64,000 nt of DNA, taken from the NCBI RefSeq assembly GCF_023283945.1, contig NZ_JAKIKW010000021.1, forward strand, positions 1 to 64,000, in the 5' to 3' direction. Every line of letters starts with the position of its first letter. Positions within the stretch are counted from its first letter, which is position 1. The notes under the pieces were generated by a model that worked only from the letters and a program-made list of their open reading frames with translations, searched no databases and was not told where the DNA came from. Made by a program: the position numbers and the translations under genes. Below are positions 8,895-18,328 of the stretch, in pieces. Source of the DNA: Shewanella gelidimarina. GTDB taxonomy: Bacteria; Pseudomonadota; Gammaproteobacteria; Enterobacterales; Shewanellaceae.

Positions 8895-11142
8895 CTATTC
8901 TCCTTAACATCCAACGCTGATAAAGCACAGGTAACATCAATACATCAAAGCCCCAAGCAAATAGAACCACTAAGCAAGAGAGCAAACTCAATTGCGAGAT
9001 AGGGGCAAAGTCGGACATTAATCCAATAGAAAAACCTAAAGAGATGGTCAGTGTGGTGAATGTAATCACAGGCAAAACCTGACTGAATGCATCCCACATA
9101 CTAGTGGTATTGCTGTGACTGCAATCTTTGCTGGGCAATCTAAGCATCAAATGCAATGTATCATCAACAATAATGCCCAGCATCATCCCCAATACAACCG
9201 CGGTACCGAGGCTGATAAAGCCGCCATTGAGCTGCCATAAAGCAAATACCCACAACAGTGGTAAAAAATTAAGCAATAACCCCATAAAGCCAAAGGCTAA
9301 TGAGCGTTTCAACATACTCAGTAGCACTGCTAACGCCAGTAACGCCACACCGAATGAAATCAGCATATTGTTAGCATTGTCGATACTGAGATGGGCAAAC
9401 AATAAATTACTGCCAAGAGACGGGCTGACATCAATATTTTGGGCATTGCTTGCTAACCAAGTATTCACTTTCGTTTCAAATGCCACCAATTCCATCGCCG
9501 TCATTGGCACTAGGTACAAGGTCACTAAACTAGCATTCTTGTGCTTATTTAGTTCGCTTTGTAAGCGTAATTGCACGACTGATTTTTCAGTTAATAAACG
9601 CTTAAACTGGGTCTGCCCCATACCGGTACTTTTAATCCAATCGCCCAGATGCTGAACCTTATTAACCTCAGGTTGTACTTTTAGATAACGGGCGAATTTA
9701 TATATAAAAGCCAATTCAACTTTATCAATCTGAGCACCTTTTTTACTACTAACAACATAGTGTTGTAAGTTAATCCCCGCAAAGTACTGTCGCATTTTTT
9801 GACTAGATACTGTGAAGGAGTTATTCGATTCGAAGTAACCTAAAGGGTCATCATTGAGGGTTAACTTGGATACGCTTATCAGCGAGAGAACACTAAGCAA
9901 TACAATCCCAAGTATTACAGCATTGGGTCTTTTTACATTATATTTGGCGAATAAAAGCACTAAACCAAAGTGCATCCCCTGCTCTTTTATCGGCTTAGAA
10001 AATCCAGCAAAGTAGATTAATGTGGTCAAACTTAATAAGTAATTACATAAAACGGCAAATGCCACCAACAAACCAAAACTTTGGATTGGCGGCGAAGGGC
10101 TAAACATTAATAAGCTAAAACCCAATATGGTCGTCAGCGTCGAATAGAACAGCGGGGCTTGATTAACACTGACGCTATGCTCAAGCGCTTGGGTATTTGA
10201 CTTACCTAAGTTGATTGCACGCCGCCAAGCAAAATAGAGATGAGATGCATACGCCAAAGCCAGTGTCACAATAATCACCGGTACAAAGGCGCTTATCGCG
10301 GCCAATGTCAGCTTTAACCAAGCCGCGATGCCTAAGGTTAAAATAAGGGTTACAACGCTATTAAGACATAACGCAGTGATCCACACTTTTTGCCTGATAA
10401 AAAGCGCTGCCATCAAAAAGATAATACCCAATAACGAGGGTGCAAACCAAAGTAAGTCATGACGTAGCACTTTGGCATATTGCCAATTTAAGGCATGCGT
10501 GCCATTGAGATAACTATTTACATTCATTGGCAGCCAGAAAGCACTTGTTGCAGCATCGATTTCATCGAGCGTGCTCATCAACCACACACTACGCGTCGCA
10601 AAGGATTTAGACTGTGCCTCGTTTAGTTTTAGCTGTAATAGTATGGCTTGGCCATTTTCCGATAAAACAGACGCTAGGCGTGGATGTTTTTTATAATTAA
10701 GTATCTTATCCGCGCTAACATCACCTTGAAGAAACTGATTATAGCCCTGAACACTTATTACATTTGGATTGCCTTTCAGCTGTTCTATAAAGGTGAGAAG
10801 AGGTTCAGCAAGCTCCGCTTCTCGCCAATGTTGCTTACTTTCAAGTAGTAGCCATAATTGGTCGTGGCGTTCGAAACTATCGTTCATCTGGTTAAACGCT
10901 ACAAACCGAGGATCTGTTGGTGAGAAGTAATCACTAAAGTTAACATCGAGGTTGAGTCTATGCAGACCTAACAAAGAAAGCAGGATCAACAAAATGATAC
11001 TGACAAACAGTCCTAAAGGATGGCGCTGAATAGTCCAAACAGTTCGAATGTGAAGCCCCAAGCAATTTCTCCTCGTCGATCTTTTTCTCTGTATAAAGAC
11101 AAGACCGTGGAAAGGCCTAATAAATTCACACAACTTTAACAT
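8884..11142 (-). CDS. MMPL/RND-family exporter
   Basis: 752 aa membrane protein. One TM helix near residues 42-62, a large periplasmic loop, a five-TM bundle (about 230-375), a sixth helix before a second periplasmic loop, and a second bundle at the C-terminus: the duplicated 1+5 plan of RND/MMPL transporters, which use proton flow to move lipids, pigments or siderophores out of the inner membrane. It is the first gene of the operon with the diiron protein and KAS III-like synthase, so it likely exports their product. The ATG at 11142 has GGAG just 2 nt upstream; no better internal Met start exists before the first loop. A lone MMPL gene with no periplasmic adaptor is seen. Confidence 0.82.
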   Translation of the reverse strand: MLKLCEFIRPFHGLVFIQRKRSTRRNCLGLHIRTVWTIQRHPLGLFVSIILLILLSLLGLHRLNLDVNFSDYFSPTDPRFVAFNQMNDSFERHDQLWLLLESKQHWREAELAEPLLTFIEQLKGNPNVISVQGYNQFLQGDVSADKILNYKKHPRLASVLSENGQAILLQLKLNEAQSKSFATRSVWLMSTLDEIDAATSAFWLPMNVNSYLNGTHALNWQYAKVLRHDLLWFAPSLLGIIFLMAALFIRQKVWITALCLNSVVTLILTLGIAAWLKLTLAAISAFVPVIIVTLALAYASHLYFAWRRAINLGKSNTQALEHSVSVNQAPLFYSTLTTILGFSLLMFSPSPPIQSFGLLVAFAVLCNYLLSLTTLIYFAGFSKPIKEQGMHFGLVLLFAKYNVKRPNAVILGIVLLSVLSLISVSKLTLNDDPLGYFESNNSFTVSSQKMRQYFAGINLQHYVVSSKKGAQIDKVELAFIYKFARYLKVQPEVNKVQHLGDWIKSTGMGQTQFKRLLTEKSVVQLRLQSELNKHKNASLVTLYLVPMTAMELVAFETKVNTWLASNAQNIDVSPSLGSNLLFAHLSIDNANNMLISFGVALLALAVLLSMLKRSLAFGFMGLLLNFLPLLWVFALWQLNGGFISLGTAVVLGMMLGIIVDDTLHLMLRLPSKDCSHSNTTSMWDAFSQVLPVITFTTLTISLGFSIGLMSDFAPISQLSLLSCLVVLFAWGFDVLMLPVLYQRWMLRRIDAD

Positions 11143-11295
11143 TACTCCATGGTAACGCTACCAAAGTGATCCATTGCAATGAATCGCTTAGTTCTGCAGC
11201 TAAACGCTGGATAATTCAACGTGCGAACAAAAGAAAGCACCATTTAGCAAAAAATAGTTGACTCAAATCAGTAAAAGCCTTTTAATAGCGCCGTT

Positions 11296-11371
11296 GCCCG
11301 AATAGCTCAGTCGGTAGAGCAGAGGATTGAAAATCCTCGTGTCCCTGGTTCGATTCCGGGTTCGGGCACCA
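11296..11371 (+). tRNA. tRNA-Phe (GAA)
   Basis: 76 nt including encoded CCA. Acceptor GCCCGAA pairs with TTCGGGC, the anticodon stem-loop reads GGATT-GAA-AATCC, and the T-arm is GGTTCGATTCC. A rho-independent terminator follows at 11443-11467. Single tRNA transcription unit. Confidence 0.97.
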
Positions 11372-11442
11372 ATATTTAGTTTAGGTGTAGCAACATTTAA
11401 ACCAGAGTCTAAGGCAAGTTAAGACCTTAAGCACTCAACATG

Positions 11443-11467
11443 AAACCTCGCCTAGCGAGGTTTTTTT
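11443..11467 (+). terminator. terminator of the tRNA-Phe unit
   Basis: Nine-bp stem AAACCTCGC / GCGAGGTTT with a 3-nt loop and a T run immediately after. Confidence 0.85.
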
Positions 11468-11559
11468 GTATCTGCTATTTAAAACACTATCAACACAGCT
11501 TCGAACTCTGTATGCCGGACTCAGCAGGTACCGCTAGACTTACCACCAGCTGCAGATAC

Positions 11560-11592
11560 AAAAAAGCCAATCACCTTAATGACTGGCTTTAT
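11560..11592 (-). terminator. btuB terminator
   Basis: Stem AAAGCCA-A-TCA / TGA-C-TGGCTTT with one mismatch. On the minus strand it is followed by Ts. It sits about 40 nt past the btuB stop. Confidence 0.7.
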
Positions 11593-11630
11593 TTTACTTA
11601 GCGTTGGCAGAGCTTCTACTGCACGCTCTA

Positions 11631-13481
11631 TTACAGCGCGTTGTAGCTCACACTGAAGAAGACTTCTCTTCCAGGGCTGAAGTAGTTTGCCACTGAAATG
11701 ATCTCTTCATCAAACACATTATTGGCTTTTAAGCGCAGCTGCCAATTGTCAGTCACCTTATATCCTAGTCCCAGATCTAACTGATGATATGCGTCTAAGT
11801 ATTGGTCGTAACCTGCGTATCGTTTGCCTTGATAATGGTAGTTAGCCAACAGATCAAAATCTTGCCACTGATAACTCAACGAATAGTTAAACTCATTCTC
11901 GCTACGGCCAGTAAGTGCCTTTTCAGTCGCTTTATCTTCAGTATCTAAATAGGTATACGCTAACTGATGCTCTAGGCCAAACAAGCCAAACTTAGTAAAA
12001 AATTCAGCGCCGGTGATTTCGGCATTGTTAACATTAGCAGGTTTCCAAATCTCCCAACCATTATCGCCAATGATCCCCGTAGGAGCCCAAGCAATGAGAT
12101 TATCGATGTCGTTCTTGAATAGGCTGACATAAGCTTGAACATCATTACGTCGATAGTTTAAGGTCATATCGTAACTTTCAGATGTTTCTGACAACAGTTC
12201 AGGATTACCTGAGCCTGGCCAGTACAAGTCATTAAAAGTTGGTACCTTAAACGCTGTACCGGTTGTCGCCGACAAACGCCATTGTTCATTGAACTGGTAA
12301 GCCAGACTTAGGTTATAAGTCGTTTCGCTATCAACATTTTCTACGTCGTCATAACGAACTGCGACTTCAGCAAGTAGCTTTTGCCATTGCTTCTCAACCA
12401 ACAGATAAGCACCAACGATGTCACGGTCATTTTGCGCATAATCGCCAAGTACGGCTTCATTTGACCAATCAATACCACCGCTTAAGTTTAAGCCATTTCC
12501 AACGAGGTATTGATTGCTCCAATTCACTTGCTTACGCTTAGTTTCATATTTGGCAATTCCGGCTGCCGCGTTATCACCACGGAAGTTCTCGTTATAATCT
12601 CGAGACTGGCTATATGCCAATTTACTCGTGTATTTTCCGCCAGTATATTGCGTACCTAAATTCCAAAGGTAATTAGCATAATCAGACTCATCCACACCAC
12701 CACTGCCATAAATATCATCAAATTGATTGTTGCCTCTGTCGTATTGACCACTCCAGAGTGCCTGCCACTGCTGGCTAAGTAACTGTGAACCTTTAAGTGA
12801 TATAGAGGTACGGTCGTAACCATCAGCATCATTTTCAGATTCTGCACCGTCATAAACATCATAGCCATTTGATTGCTCACGACTTACAACGAGTGTACTA
12901 CTGCCCTCTCCGTGCTCCATTCCAAAACCAGCAGAGCCACGAAGATAATCATTAGTACCGTACTCTGCACCAACAAAGCCTTCGCCGCTTTTAAGTTGGC
13001 GAGTAAATATTTGAATCACGCCGCCGATGGCATCACTGCCCCAAACAGAGGCTCTAGGACCTTTTAAGACCTCTATACGCTCAATATTTTCTGGCGATAT
13101 GCTGTTGAAGCTAACCGAGCCAAGTGTCGCGGAGCCCACTTTTACGCCATCAACAATAACTAAGACATGACTTGAGTTACTACCACGAATGCTAACTGAA
13201 GTAGTTTGACCCGCCCCACCATTACGCGTGACGCTTACGCCAGGCAGAATTTCTAAAACGTCTGCAATGGATTTGGGATTCAGACGCTCTATCTCTTCAC
13301 GTTCAATGGTGTTGATGACGGTAAGCTGCTGATCAGTCGTTCTGTCAAAACGTGCACCGGTAACAGTGATAGTTTCGTCAACGACAAGTTGTTGGCTGGA
13401 TTCTGCGGCCAGTACAGGCAAAGCAGATAAGCTGAGCACGCTGCTGATAAGCAACGCGATTTTTGAAGGTTGTGTACCCAT
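11631..13481 (-). CDS. btuB: TonB-dependent vitamin B12 receptor BtuB
   Basis: 616 aa outer-membrane receptor. Signal peptide (about 1-25, ending VLAAES), then a TonB box ETITVTGARF, the plug domain (SVRGSNSSHVLVIVDGVKVG and following) and a 22-strand barrel ending in an aromatic-rich strand (FFSVSYNAL). Length and plug sequence match BtuB (E. coli 614 aa). The cobalamin riboswitch at 13615-13790 directly upstream on the same strand makes the corrinoid assignment firm. Cobalamin would be passed to the periplasm and on to BtuF/BtuCD, which are not in the window. TonB-ExbBD for energising it is encoded at 40.4-42.5 kb. Confidence 0.93.
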   Translation of the reverse strand: MGTQPSKIALLISSVLSLSALPVLAAESSQQLVVDETITVTGARFDRTTDQQLTVINTIEREEIERLNPKSIADVLEILPGVSVTRNGGAGQTTSVSIRGSNSSHVLVIVDGVKVGSATLGSVSFNSISPENIERIEVLKGPRASVWGSDAIGGVIQIFTRQLKSGEGFVGAEYGTNDYLRGSAGFGMEHGEGSSTLVVSREQSNGYDVYDGAESENDADGYDRTSISLKGSQLLSQQWQALWSGQYDRGNNQFDDIYGSGGVDESDYANYLWNLGTQYTGGKYTSKLAYSQSRDYNENFRGDNAAAGIAKYETKRKQVNWSNQYLVGNGLNLSGGIDWSNEAVLGDYAQNDRDIVGAYLLVEKQWQKLLAEVAVRYDDVENVDSETTYNLSLAYQFNEQWRLSATTGTAFKVPTFNDLYWPGSGNPELLSETSESYDMTLNYRRNDVQAYVSLFKNDIDNLIAWAPTGIIGDNGWEIWKPANVNNAEITGAEFFTKFGLFGLEHQLAYTYLDTEDKATEKALTGRSENEFNYSLSYQWQDFDLLANYHYQGKRYAGYDQYLDAYHQLDLGLGYKVTDNWQLRLKANNVFDEEIISVANYFSPGREVFFSVSYNAL

Positions 13482-13614
13482 TTACCCTTGACTCCTGAAG
13501 GAAAACGGGGCAATGCGTCACGGAATGACAAATAGTTAAGCGCTAAAATTCCATCGCTACATTTGCACACTGCCGCACTTCGAGATCTGCCCGCCGAAAT
13601 CATCGAAATCACTT

Positions 13615-13790
13615 TACGGGCCGGTCTCCGGACTTAGGTTCTATATCGATTTAAGTATCGATATGCGAATACAAGCTTTAATGCGCCTGTCTCTCACCAT
13701 TCACCGTTGCGGGGGCAGTGTCAGAATTTAACTGACTTCCCGATTATCCTTACTCAACATTTAAGCTGAAAGTTAAGGCACCAATAAAGT
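13615..13790 (-). ncRNA. cobalamin riboswitch upstream of btuB
   Basis: On the minus strand the B12 box AAGTCCGGAGACCGGCC lies at about 13635..13619. It is preceded by the core motif with CTGCCCCCGCAAC and a GGTGCC at the 5' end (13783..13778), all in the order of the Cobalamin (adenosylcobalamin/B12) family. It lies 134 nt before the btuB ATG, consistent with B12-dependent repression of receptor synthesis. Confidence 0.92.
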
Positions 13791-14109
13791 TGACTAGTTT
13801 GTTATTGTTAATCGTTGTTACACTGCAATAACCTTAGGTTACCGCTTTGTGCGCGCATTATAGGCGTCTATACGGTTAAATGTCTAACTTATCAAAAAGC
13901 GATTTGTTCTAGCTTAGATTACAAATATTCAACAGAGGATATCTGCAGATAACGAAAAGGGGCGGGCTTAACCAGAAATGTTCACTAATACTTTAGTCAG
14001 AGCCATTCATACTGAAGTCGAAAAGCGACAAATGGCTCAAACATCAGGTGGGACCTGATAATTGAAAAGCTAACCCCCAGCACAAAAGTACTACTGAGCA
14101 CCTAATGCG
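13791..14109. other. intergenic DNA with two hairpins
   Basis: No ORF. It holds an 8-bp inverted repeat GAGCCATT / AATGGCTC (14000-14007, 14031-14038), a 7-bp hairpin ATCAGGT-GGG-ACCTGAT (14043-14059) and the palindrome TATCTGCAGATA (13940-13951). The hairpins are 50-110 nt past the stop of the 14110 gene and could form its 3' end, but no T run follows. Confidence 0.4.
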
Positions 14110-14757
14110 TTAGTTTAACTTGAAAGGCGTTATCGCAGACATAAACTCACGATAGTTAGCTCTTTCAACTGGTGCAGATTTTGAAGTGAACTCCTCCCCT
14201 CTCATCGACTTATGAATAAGGTACAGGTCATTTTCGCCTTTTACCGCAGTGTAATGGCCAATTTCACCTAAGTGTTCTAGCGCTTTATAAGCGTTAGCTT
14301 GTAACCCATTAAGATGCGTGTTGGGCATTCGAGTGCAGCCCATAATGGCACTTGCCGTCTGATGACCATCAATGAATTCGTCATCTACACGTTCATATAA
14401 CACGTCACCATAGCAGTTATCTCGATAAGCCTCCGCCATCGTATCGAGAAAATCGCTAGGCTCAATATTGGCAGACAAATCTTTAAAACCTTGAATACAT
14501 ACCATAGATGACCAGTTTCGTAGCTGTTCATTTTTGGGTAAAAATTCAGCTGTAAACATGCCATCTTCTGACTGAGAAAAAGCTAATTTCCAATCGTGTG
14601 GTAGGTAAAAACTCAGTTTTTGGCTAAAAATAGGCAGGCGTTTGGCTATTTTGTCGATCGCCACATCCACATCGTCGGATGCATAAAGACTTTGCGAAAA
14701 ACTGAAATAGAAAAGTACTGAATAGGAAACCCAGCACCGAAGCTGACTTGCTTTCAT
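14110..14757 (-). CDS. uncharacterised exported protein
   Basis: 215 aa. An N-terminal signal peptide (hydrophobic core about residues 8-22, cleavage probably after SLYAS) is followed by a soluble domain. Two Cys pairs that could form disulphides are seen (SMVCIQ, RDNCYG, MGCTRM). The sentence LPHDWKLAFSQSEDGMFTAEFLP resembles small secreted DUF domains, but I cannot name the family with confidence. Monocistronic. Function unknown. Confidence 0.65.
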   Translation of the reverse strand: MKASQLRCWVSYSVLFYFSFSQSLYASDDVDVAIDKIAKRLPIFSQKLSFYLPHDWKLAFSQSEDGMFTAEFLPKNEQLRNWSSMVCIQGFKDLSANIEPSDFLDTMAEAYRDNCYGDVLYERVDDEFIDGHQTASAIMGCTRMPNTHLNGLQANAYKALEHLGEIGHYTAVKGENDLYLIHKSMRGEEFTSKSAPVERANYREFMSAITPFKLN

Positions 14758-15066
14758 ACCTTTACAATCCTTGTTTAGGGTATTAATTGCGCAACAGTCT
14801 ATCGTTACTCAACGTAAAGTGGTACATAAAAGATGATTTTTCAACAAAAATAATCTATCGATAGCATCACCGTCAGTAACTCTGCCGTTATGAACACTGC
14901 TGGTTAAGCGCACTACAACCCATTATCAGCCTAAATAGCAACGTCACCCTCATAGCTAACATCGCCCAATAGCGATAAGCATGATTTAACCATGCCAAAA
15001 GCCAGCCATAAAAAAACCTAGTGCGAACACTAGGCTTATATCTGCGATAAAAAATTAACCCACACG
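14758..15066. other. intergenic DNA, terminator of aroG gene at its right end
   Basis: About 310 nt without an ORF. It includes the probable promoter of the 14110 gene (A/T-rich 14800-14870, with the short palindrome CTATCGATAG) and the aroG-type gene terminator at 15008-15036. Confidence 0.4.
15008..15036 (-). terminator. terminator of the DAHP synthase gene
   Basis: Stem CCTAGTG / CACTAGG (15017-15023, 15028-15034), loop CGAA on the plus strand. Read on the minus strand it runs into seven Ts. Confidence 0.85.
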
Positions 15067-16116
15067 TTATCGGCGGTTGATAACACTCTGATTCAATACA
15101 CTGAGCATTTTTTCGGTATCATCCCAACCAATGCAAGCATCTGTGACGCTCTGACCATAACAAAGCGGTTGGCCTGCTACTGGATCTTGACGACCTTCAA
15201 CCAAGTTACTTTCAACCATCACACCAAATATTGACGTTTCACCCGCACTGACTTGGCCGGCGACATCGTCAGCGACCGACATCTGCAATGCAAACTGCTT
15301 ACAGCTATTAGCATGGCTAAAGTCGATCATTATATTGTTAGGTAGACCGGCTTTATCTAACTGCTTATTTATTTCAACCACATGTGCAGCACTATAATTT
15401 GGCTCTTTACCACCGCGCAAAATGATATGGCAATCTGGGTTACCCTTAGTTTCAACAATCGCTGAGTGACCGAATTTAGTCACCGATAAAAAATGGTGCG
15501 GAGCATTGGCTGCACCAATCGCATCAATAGCAACTTTAATCGTGCCATCGGTGCCATTTTTAAATCCAACAGGGCTTGAAAGACCAGAAGCTAGCTCTCT
15601 ATGTACCTGTGATTCCGTGGTACGTGCGCCAATGGCGCCCCAACACATCAGATCTGCCACATACTGTGGCGTGATCATGTCAAGAAACTCACCCGCTGCA
15701 GGTAAGCCCATATCATTCAAGTCGAGCAATAACTTGCGTGCTGTGCGCAGGCCATCATTTAACTTAAAGCTGTTATCCATGTTTGGATCGTTGATGAGAC
15801 CTTTCCAGCCGACGGTAGTACGAGGCTTTTCAAAATAGACTCGCATAACGATCTCTAATTGATCTTTATATTGCTTACGTAACTCCACAAGCCGTTTGCC
15901 ATATTCAACCGCAGCAATAGGATCATGAATAGAGCACGGGCCAATAACCACAAGTAAGCGGTCATCTTTTTTAGCCAGAATATTGTGGATGCTTTCACGC
16001 GCATTAAATACGGTCGCTGATGCGTTCTCTGTTGCTGGAAATCGCTCCAAAATAGCAATTGGAGGTAACAACTCTTTAATCTTATTAATTCGAACATCAT
16101 CATTTTTGTAATACAT
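15067..16116 (-). CDS. class I 3-deoxy-7-phosphoheptulonate synthase (AroG/AroF/AroH type)
   Basis: 349 aa. First committed enzyme of the shikimate pathway: condenses PEP with erythrose 4-phosphate. Family landmarks: IGPCSIHDP (about 58-66, metal/PEP-binding Cys), MRVYFEKPRTTVGWKGLINDP, GARTTESQVHRELASG, and the metal-ligand region MIDFSHANS with the final DACIGWDDTE. Length is the usual about 350. Which of the three feedback isozymes (Phe-, Tyr- or Trp-sensitive) it is cannot be told from the sequence with certainty, so no single symbol is given. Upstream lies a GATACTG/CAGTATC inverted repeat (16172-16199) that could be an operator; no clear TyrR box was found. Confidence 0.93.
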   Translation of the reverse strand: MYYKNDDVRINKIKELLPPIAILERFPATENASATVFNARESIHNILAKKDDRLLVVIGPCSIHDPIAAVEYGKRLVELRKQYKDQLEIVMRVYFEKPRTTVGWKGLINDPNMDNSFKLNDGLRTARKLLLDLNDMGLPAAGEFLDMITPQYVADLMCWGAIGARTTESQVHRELASGLSSPVGFKNGTDGTIKVAIDAIGAANAPHHFLSVTKFGHSAIVETKGNPDCHIILRGGKEPNYSAAHVVEINKQLDKAGLPNNIMIDFSHANSCKQFALQMSVADDVAGQVSAGETSIFGVMVESNLVEGRQDPVAGQPLCYGQSVTDACIGWDDTEKMLSVLNQSVINRR

Positions 16117-16526
16117 GGTAATACTGCGCTCCGTCTAGCGTGTGATATATGAAAACATAACTCTCAATTGCGATACTGAGTTCAATTTATCCCAGTATCT
16201 ACTCACATTGCAATCAAGTTAGTAAAAATAACAATAAATAAATTTAAACTATTGTTTTAATTTAATTTATCAAAAATAATTCACACTAACTTCAGATGCG
16301 CAATCAGCATTTAACACTGAGTAAACATTATATAACTTATTCCTATTCGCAATAATGCATTCAAATGCAGCAGACCAACTCCACGGTCTGTAGAATGATG
16401 ACATCGCTTAAAGTGCTATGATTGACAAAAGTAAGCAAAAAAAGCCCGTATGGTTGCGGCTGATAGCAGTTTGCATCGATAAATTTATAGCAATACGTTT
16501 ATGTGCATGCATACAACGGGCTCAGT
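16117..16526. other. intergenic DNA upstream of the DAHP synthase gene
   Basis: 410 nt without an ORF. Contents: a 7-bp inverted repeat GATACTG / CAGTATC (16172-16178, 16193-16199) in the DAHP synthase promoter region, a very A/T-rich stretch (16200-16270), and at the right end the arms AGCCCGT (16443-16449) and ACGGGCT (16516-16522). On the minus strand these arms form a long-loop hairpin followed by seven Ts, the likely terminator of the TPR lipoprotein gene. Confidence 0.5.
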
Positions 16527-17696
16527 TTAGTCGTGCCCTTGAATAGCGTGCAGCTTTGATTGATAGCGGCGCTTATTATTACTGTCATTACTCAAGGCTA
16601 ACGCTTTTTTCATGTTAGCTTCAGCTCTACGCTCGTCCCCCGTAGCCCAATAGGTTCTTGACAGTCCGAAGTAGAATTCATGGCGATAATCCGCTTTCTC
16701 AATCGCACGTTGATACCAGTTCAATGCCGCTTGATACTCTTTATCAAAATACGCTTGTTGCGCCATACCATAGTAATAATACGGGTTACGAATACGAGCA
16801 AGTTCCAAGACTTTGTGTACTCCAGCCCACTCATCAAGCCTGTCTTGCTCGGCCAAAATAATCGCGTAGTTATACAGCGCATTCATATCATCAGGGTTGA
16901 TGTTCAACGCTAACTTATACAATGCTTCAGCTTGCGCATTTAACCCTTTATATCGGTACAAAACGGCCAAAGTGTTGATAGCAGGTAAAAACTGATTATC
17001 CTGCTGTAAGCTTAATTTAAGTAGGCCGTAAGCTTTGTCATAATCCCCTTGCACCAGCGCTTCAGCAGCCACATTATTATAAAACATTGAGGCGACCATA
17101 GATTGGCTCACTCGACGTTTATCGTAGCCTTGCATGGCACGTTCGGGTAAAAAATCTATCTGAATAGCACCTGCAGAAACATTCAGTACATTACCTCTTT
17201 CTTGCGGCAGCAGTTTCAAATTAATGTGTCCATTCACCAGATAGAATCCCCCTTGCTTATCCCAAACAGGCGGAATATCAATCTCCTGATATTCGACTCT
17301 AATATCCAGTTCCTGCGCAATCGCCGCGGTTAATAACACCAAAGATAAGCAGTTGCCCTCTCGGTCGCCAAATGTATCACTTGCTGAACGAGTCAGATTA
17401 TCGGCATAACGAAAGCCACCATCTTGGGCATTAATATAATTAGCTAACCACTGGTGGCGCATGACATTGCTCGATTTTGACAATCTCGCCCTATTGAGGT
17501 CATTGCGTACACTGGTAATATCACTAACAGATAAGGCAAATAGGCTTTCTACAGCAGGAAGATCGTTAACTTGCGTAAAATGCTCATCATAATAATAGCT
17601 TTCAAGCGCATATTGATGGCTTGGCTCATTGGTCGAACTGCAACCTTGCAGCAACATCAGGAGGGAGAACAATAGTGCTAAAGAAATGAATTTCAT
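16527..17696 (-). CDS. lipoprotein with transglutaminase-like and TPR domains
   Basis: 389 aa from the ATG at 17696, where the lipoprotein signal MKFISLALLFSLLMLLQGC begins (Cys19); the frame is open 63 nt further but that extension has no leader character. Domain 1 (about 85-200) has a transglutaminase/papain-like core: GNCLSLVLLTAAIAQEL with the candidate nucleophile Cys near 116, and VNGHINLKL with a His near 165. Domain 2 (about 215-385) holds at least four TPR units (LLKLSLQQDNQFLPAINTLA, ALYKLALNINPDDMNALYNY). This combination occurs in uncharacterised envelope proteins, and a periplasmic peptidase or scaffold role is inference. Confidence 0.75.
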   Translation of the reverse strand: MKFISLALLFSLLMLLQGCSSTNEPSHQYALESYYYDEHFTQVNDLPAVESLFALSVSDITSVRNDLNRARLSKSSNVMRHQWLANYINAQDGGFRYADNLTRSASDTFGDREGNCLSLVLLTAAIAQELDIRVEYQEIDIPPVWDKQGGFYLVNGHINLKLLPQERGNVLNVSAGAIQIDFLPERAMQGYDKRRVSQSMVASMFYNNVAAEALVQGDYDKAYGLLKLSLQQDNQFLPAINTLAVLYRYKGLNAQAEALYKLALNINPDDMNALYNYAIILAEQDRLDEWAGVHKVLELARIRNPYYYYGMAQQAYFDKEYQAALNWYQRAIEKADYRHEFYFGLSRTYWATGDERRAEANMKKALALSNDSNNKRRYQSKLHAIQGHD

Positions 17697-17826
17697 AACG
17701 CTCTCAACGCAAAAAATCATACCTTTAAGCATAGTTGGAAAAAAGAGCCAGTTCGGCAAAAAACGTTACAAAGCGTAAATCAAAAGTACCACTCATTCAG
17801 TAAAGCAATCTACAGTCCCTGTAAGC

Positions 17827-18150
17827 TTAGGGGGTAACCTTTTGCGGCTGTTCTATTTCAATGTAGAGATGTTTATTTTGATATTCATAAGGCCTGTAGA
17901 ACTGGCCACGACAAGTGAAATGACGATAAGGAATAGCCACAGGCAAGCACCCCATAGGCAGTGCTTGTAAGATTTGGATTTGCTGTTGAAATCTGAGCGC
18001 TTCTTGCCACTCATGGTCAGCCAGCACTTGATCGCGCACTGCAAATGCATCAAATGGCTCGCTAGATTTACGCACTACAACCTGTCCAGCTGCCGCTGGT
18101 AAGCTGGTGGTAAATAGTAGCAATAGACTAATGCTGAACACTTTATTCAT
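17827..18150 (-). CDS. small exported protein of unknown function
   Basis: 107 aa from the ATG at 18150 (an upstream TTG at 18165 would add five residues). Clear signal peptide MNKVFSISLLLLFTTSLPAAAG. The mature part has two Cys (GCLPVA, FTCRGQ) that could pair, and a Tyr/aromatic-rich C-terminal third. No recognised family. The frame overlaps no other gene and follows the TPR lipoprotein gene's strand, but 130 nt separate them. Possibly periplasmic. Confidence 0.6.
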   Translation of the reverse strand: MNKVFSISLLLLFTTSLPAAAGQVVVRKSSEPFDAFAVRDQVLADHEWQEALRFQQQIQILQALPMGCLPVAIPYRHFTCRGQFYRPYEYQNKHLYIEIEQPQKVTP

Positions 18151-18282
18151 CCGATAACGGCCCAATAATAGTAGAAACCAGTATTAGCTCATCGTATACC
18201 GTTAACCAGCCCAATTCCATTAAGTCTCAGACATTAATCGCAGAACATGAAATCGCTTAGGGGGTTCATGTTTATCTCAAAT

Positions 18283-18304
18283 AAAAAACAGGGCATAAGC
18301 CCTG
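18283..18304 (-). terminator. glnK-amtB terminator
   Basis: Stem CAGGGC / GCCCTG (18289-18294, 18299-18304), followed on the minus strand by six Ts, 25 nt past the amtB stop. Confidence 0.8.
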
Positions 18305-18328
18305 CTTGTTAGCAATTTCATCACTGCA

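Noticed and set aside
13940-13951. 12-bp palindrome TATCTGCAGATA as operator
   Set aside because: Isolated, with no promoter element around it; noted only in the intergenic entry.
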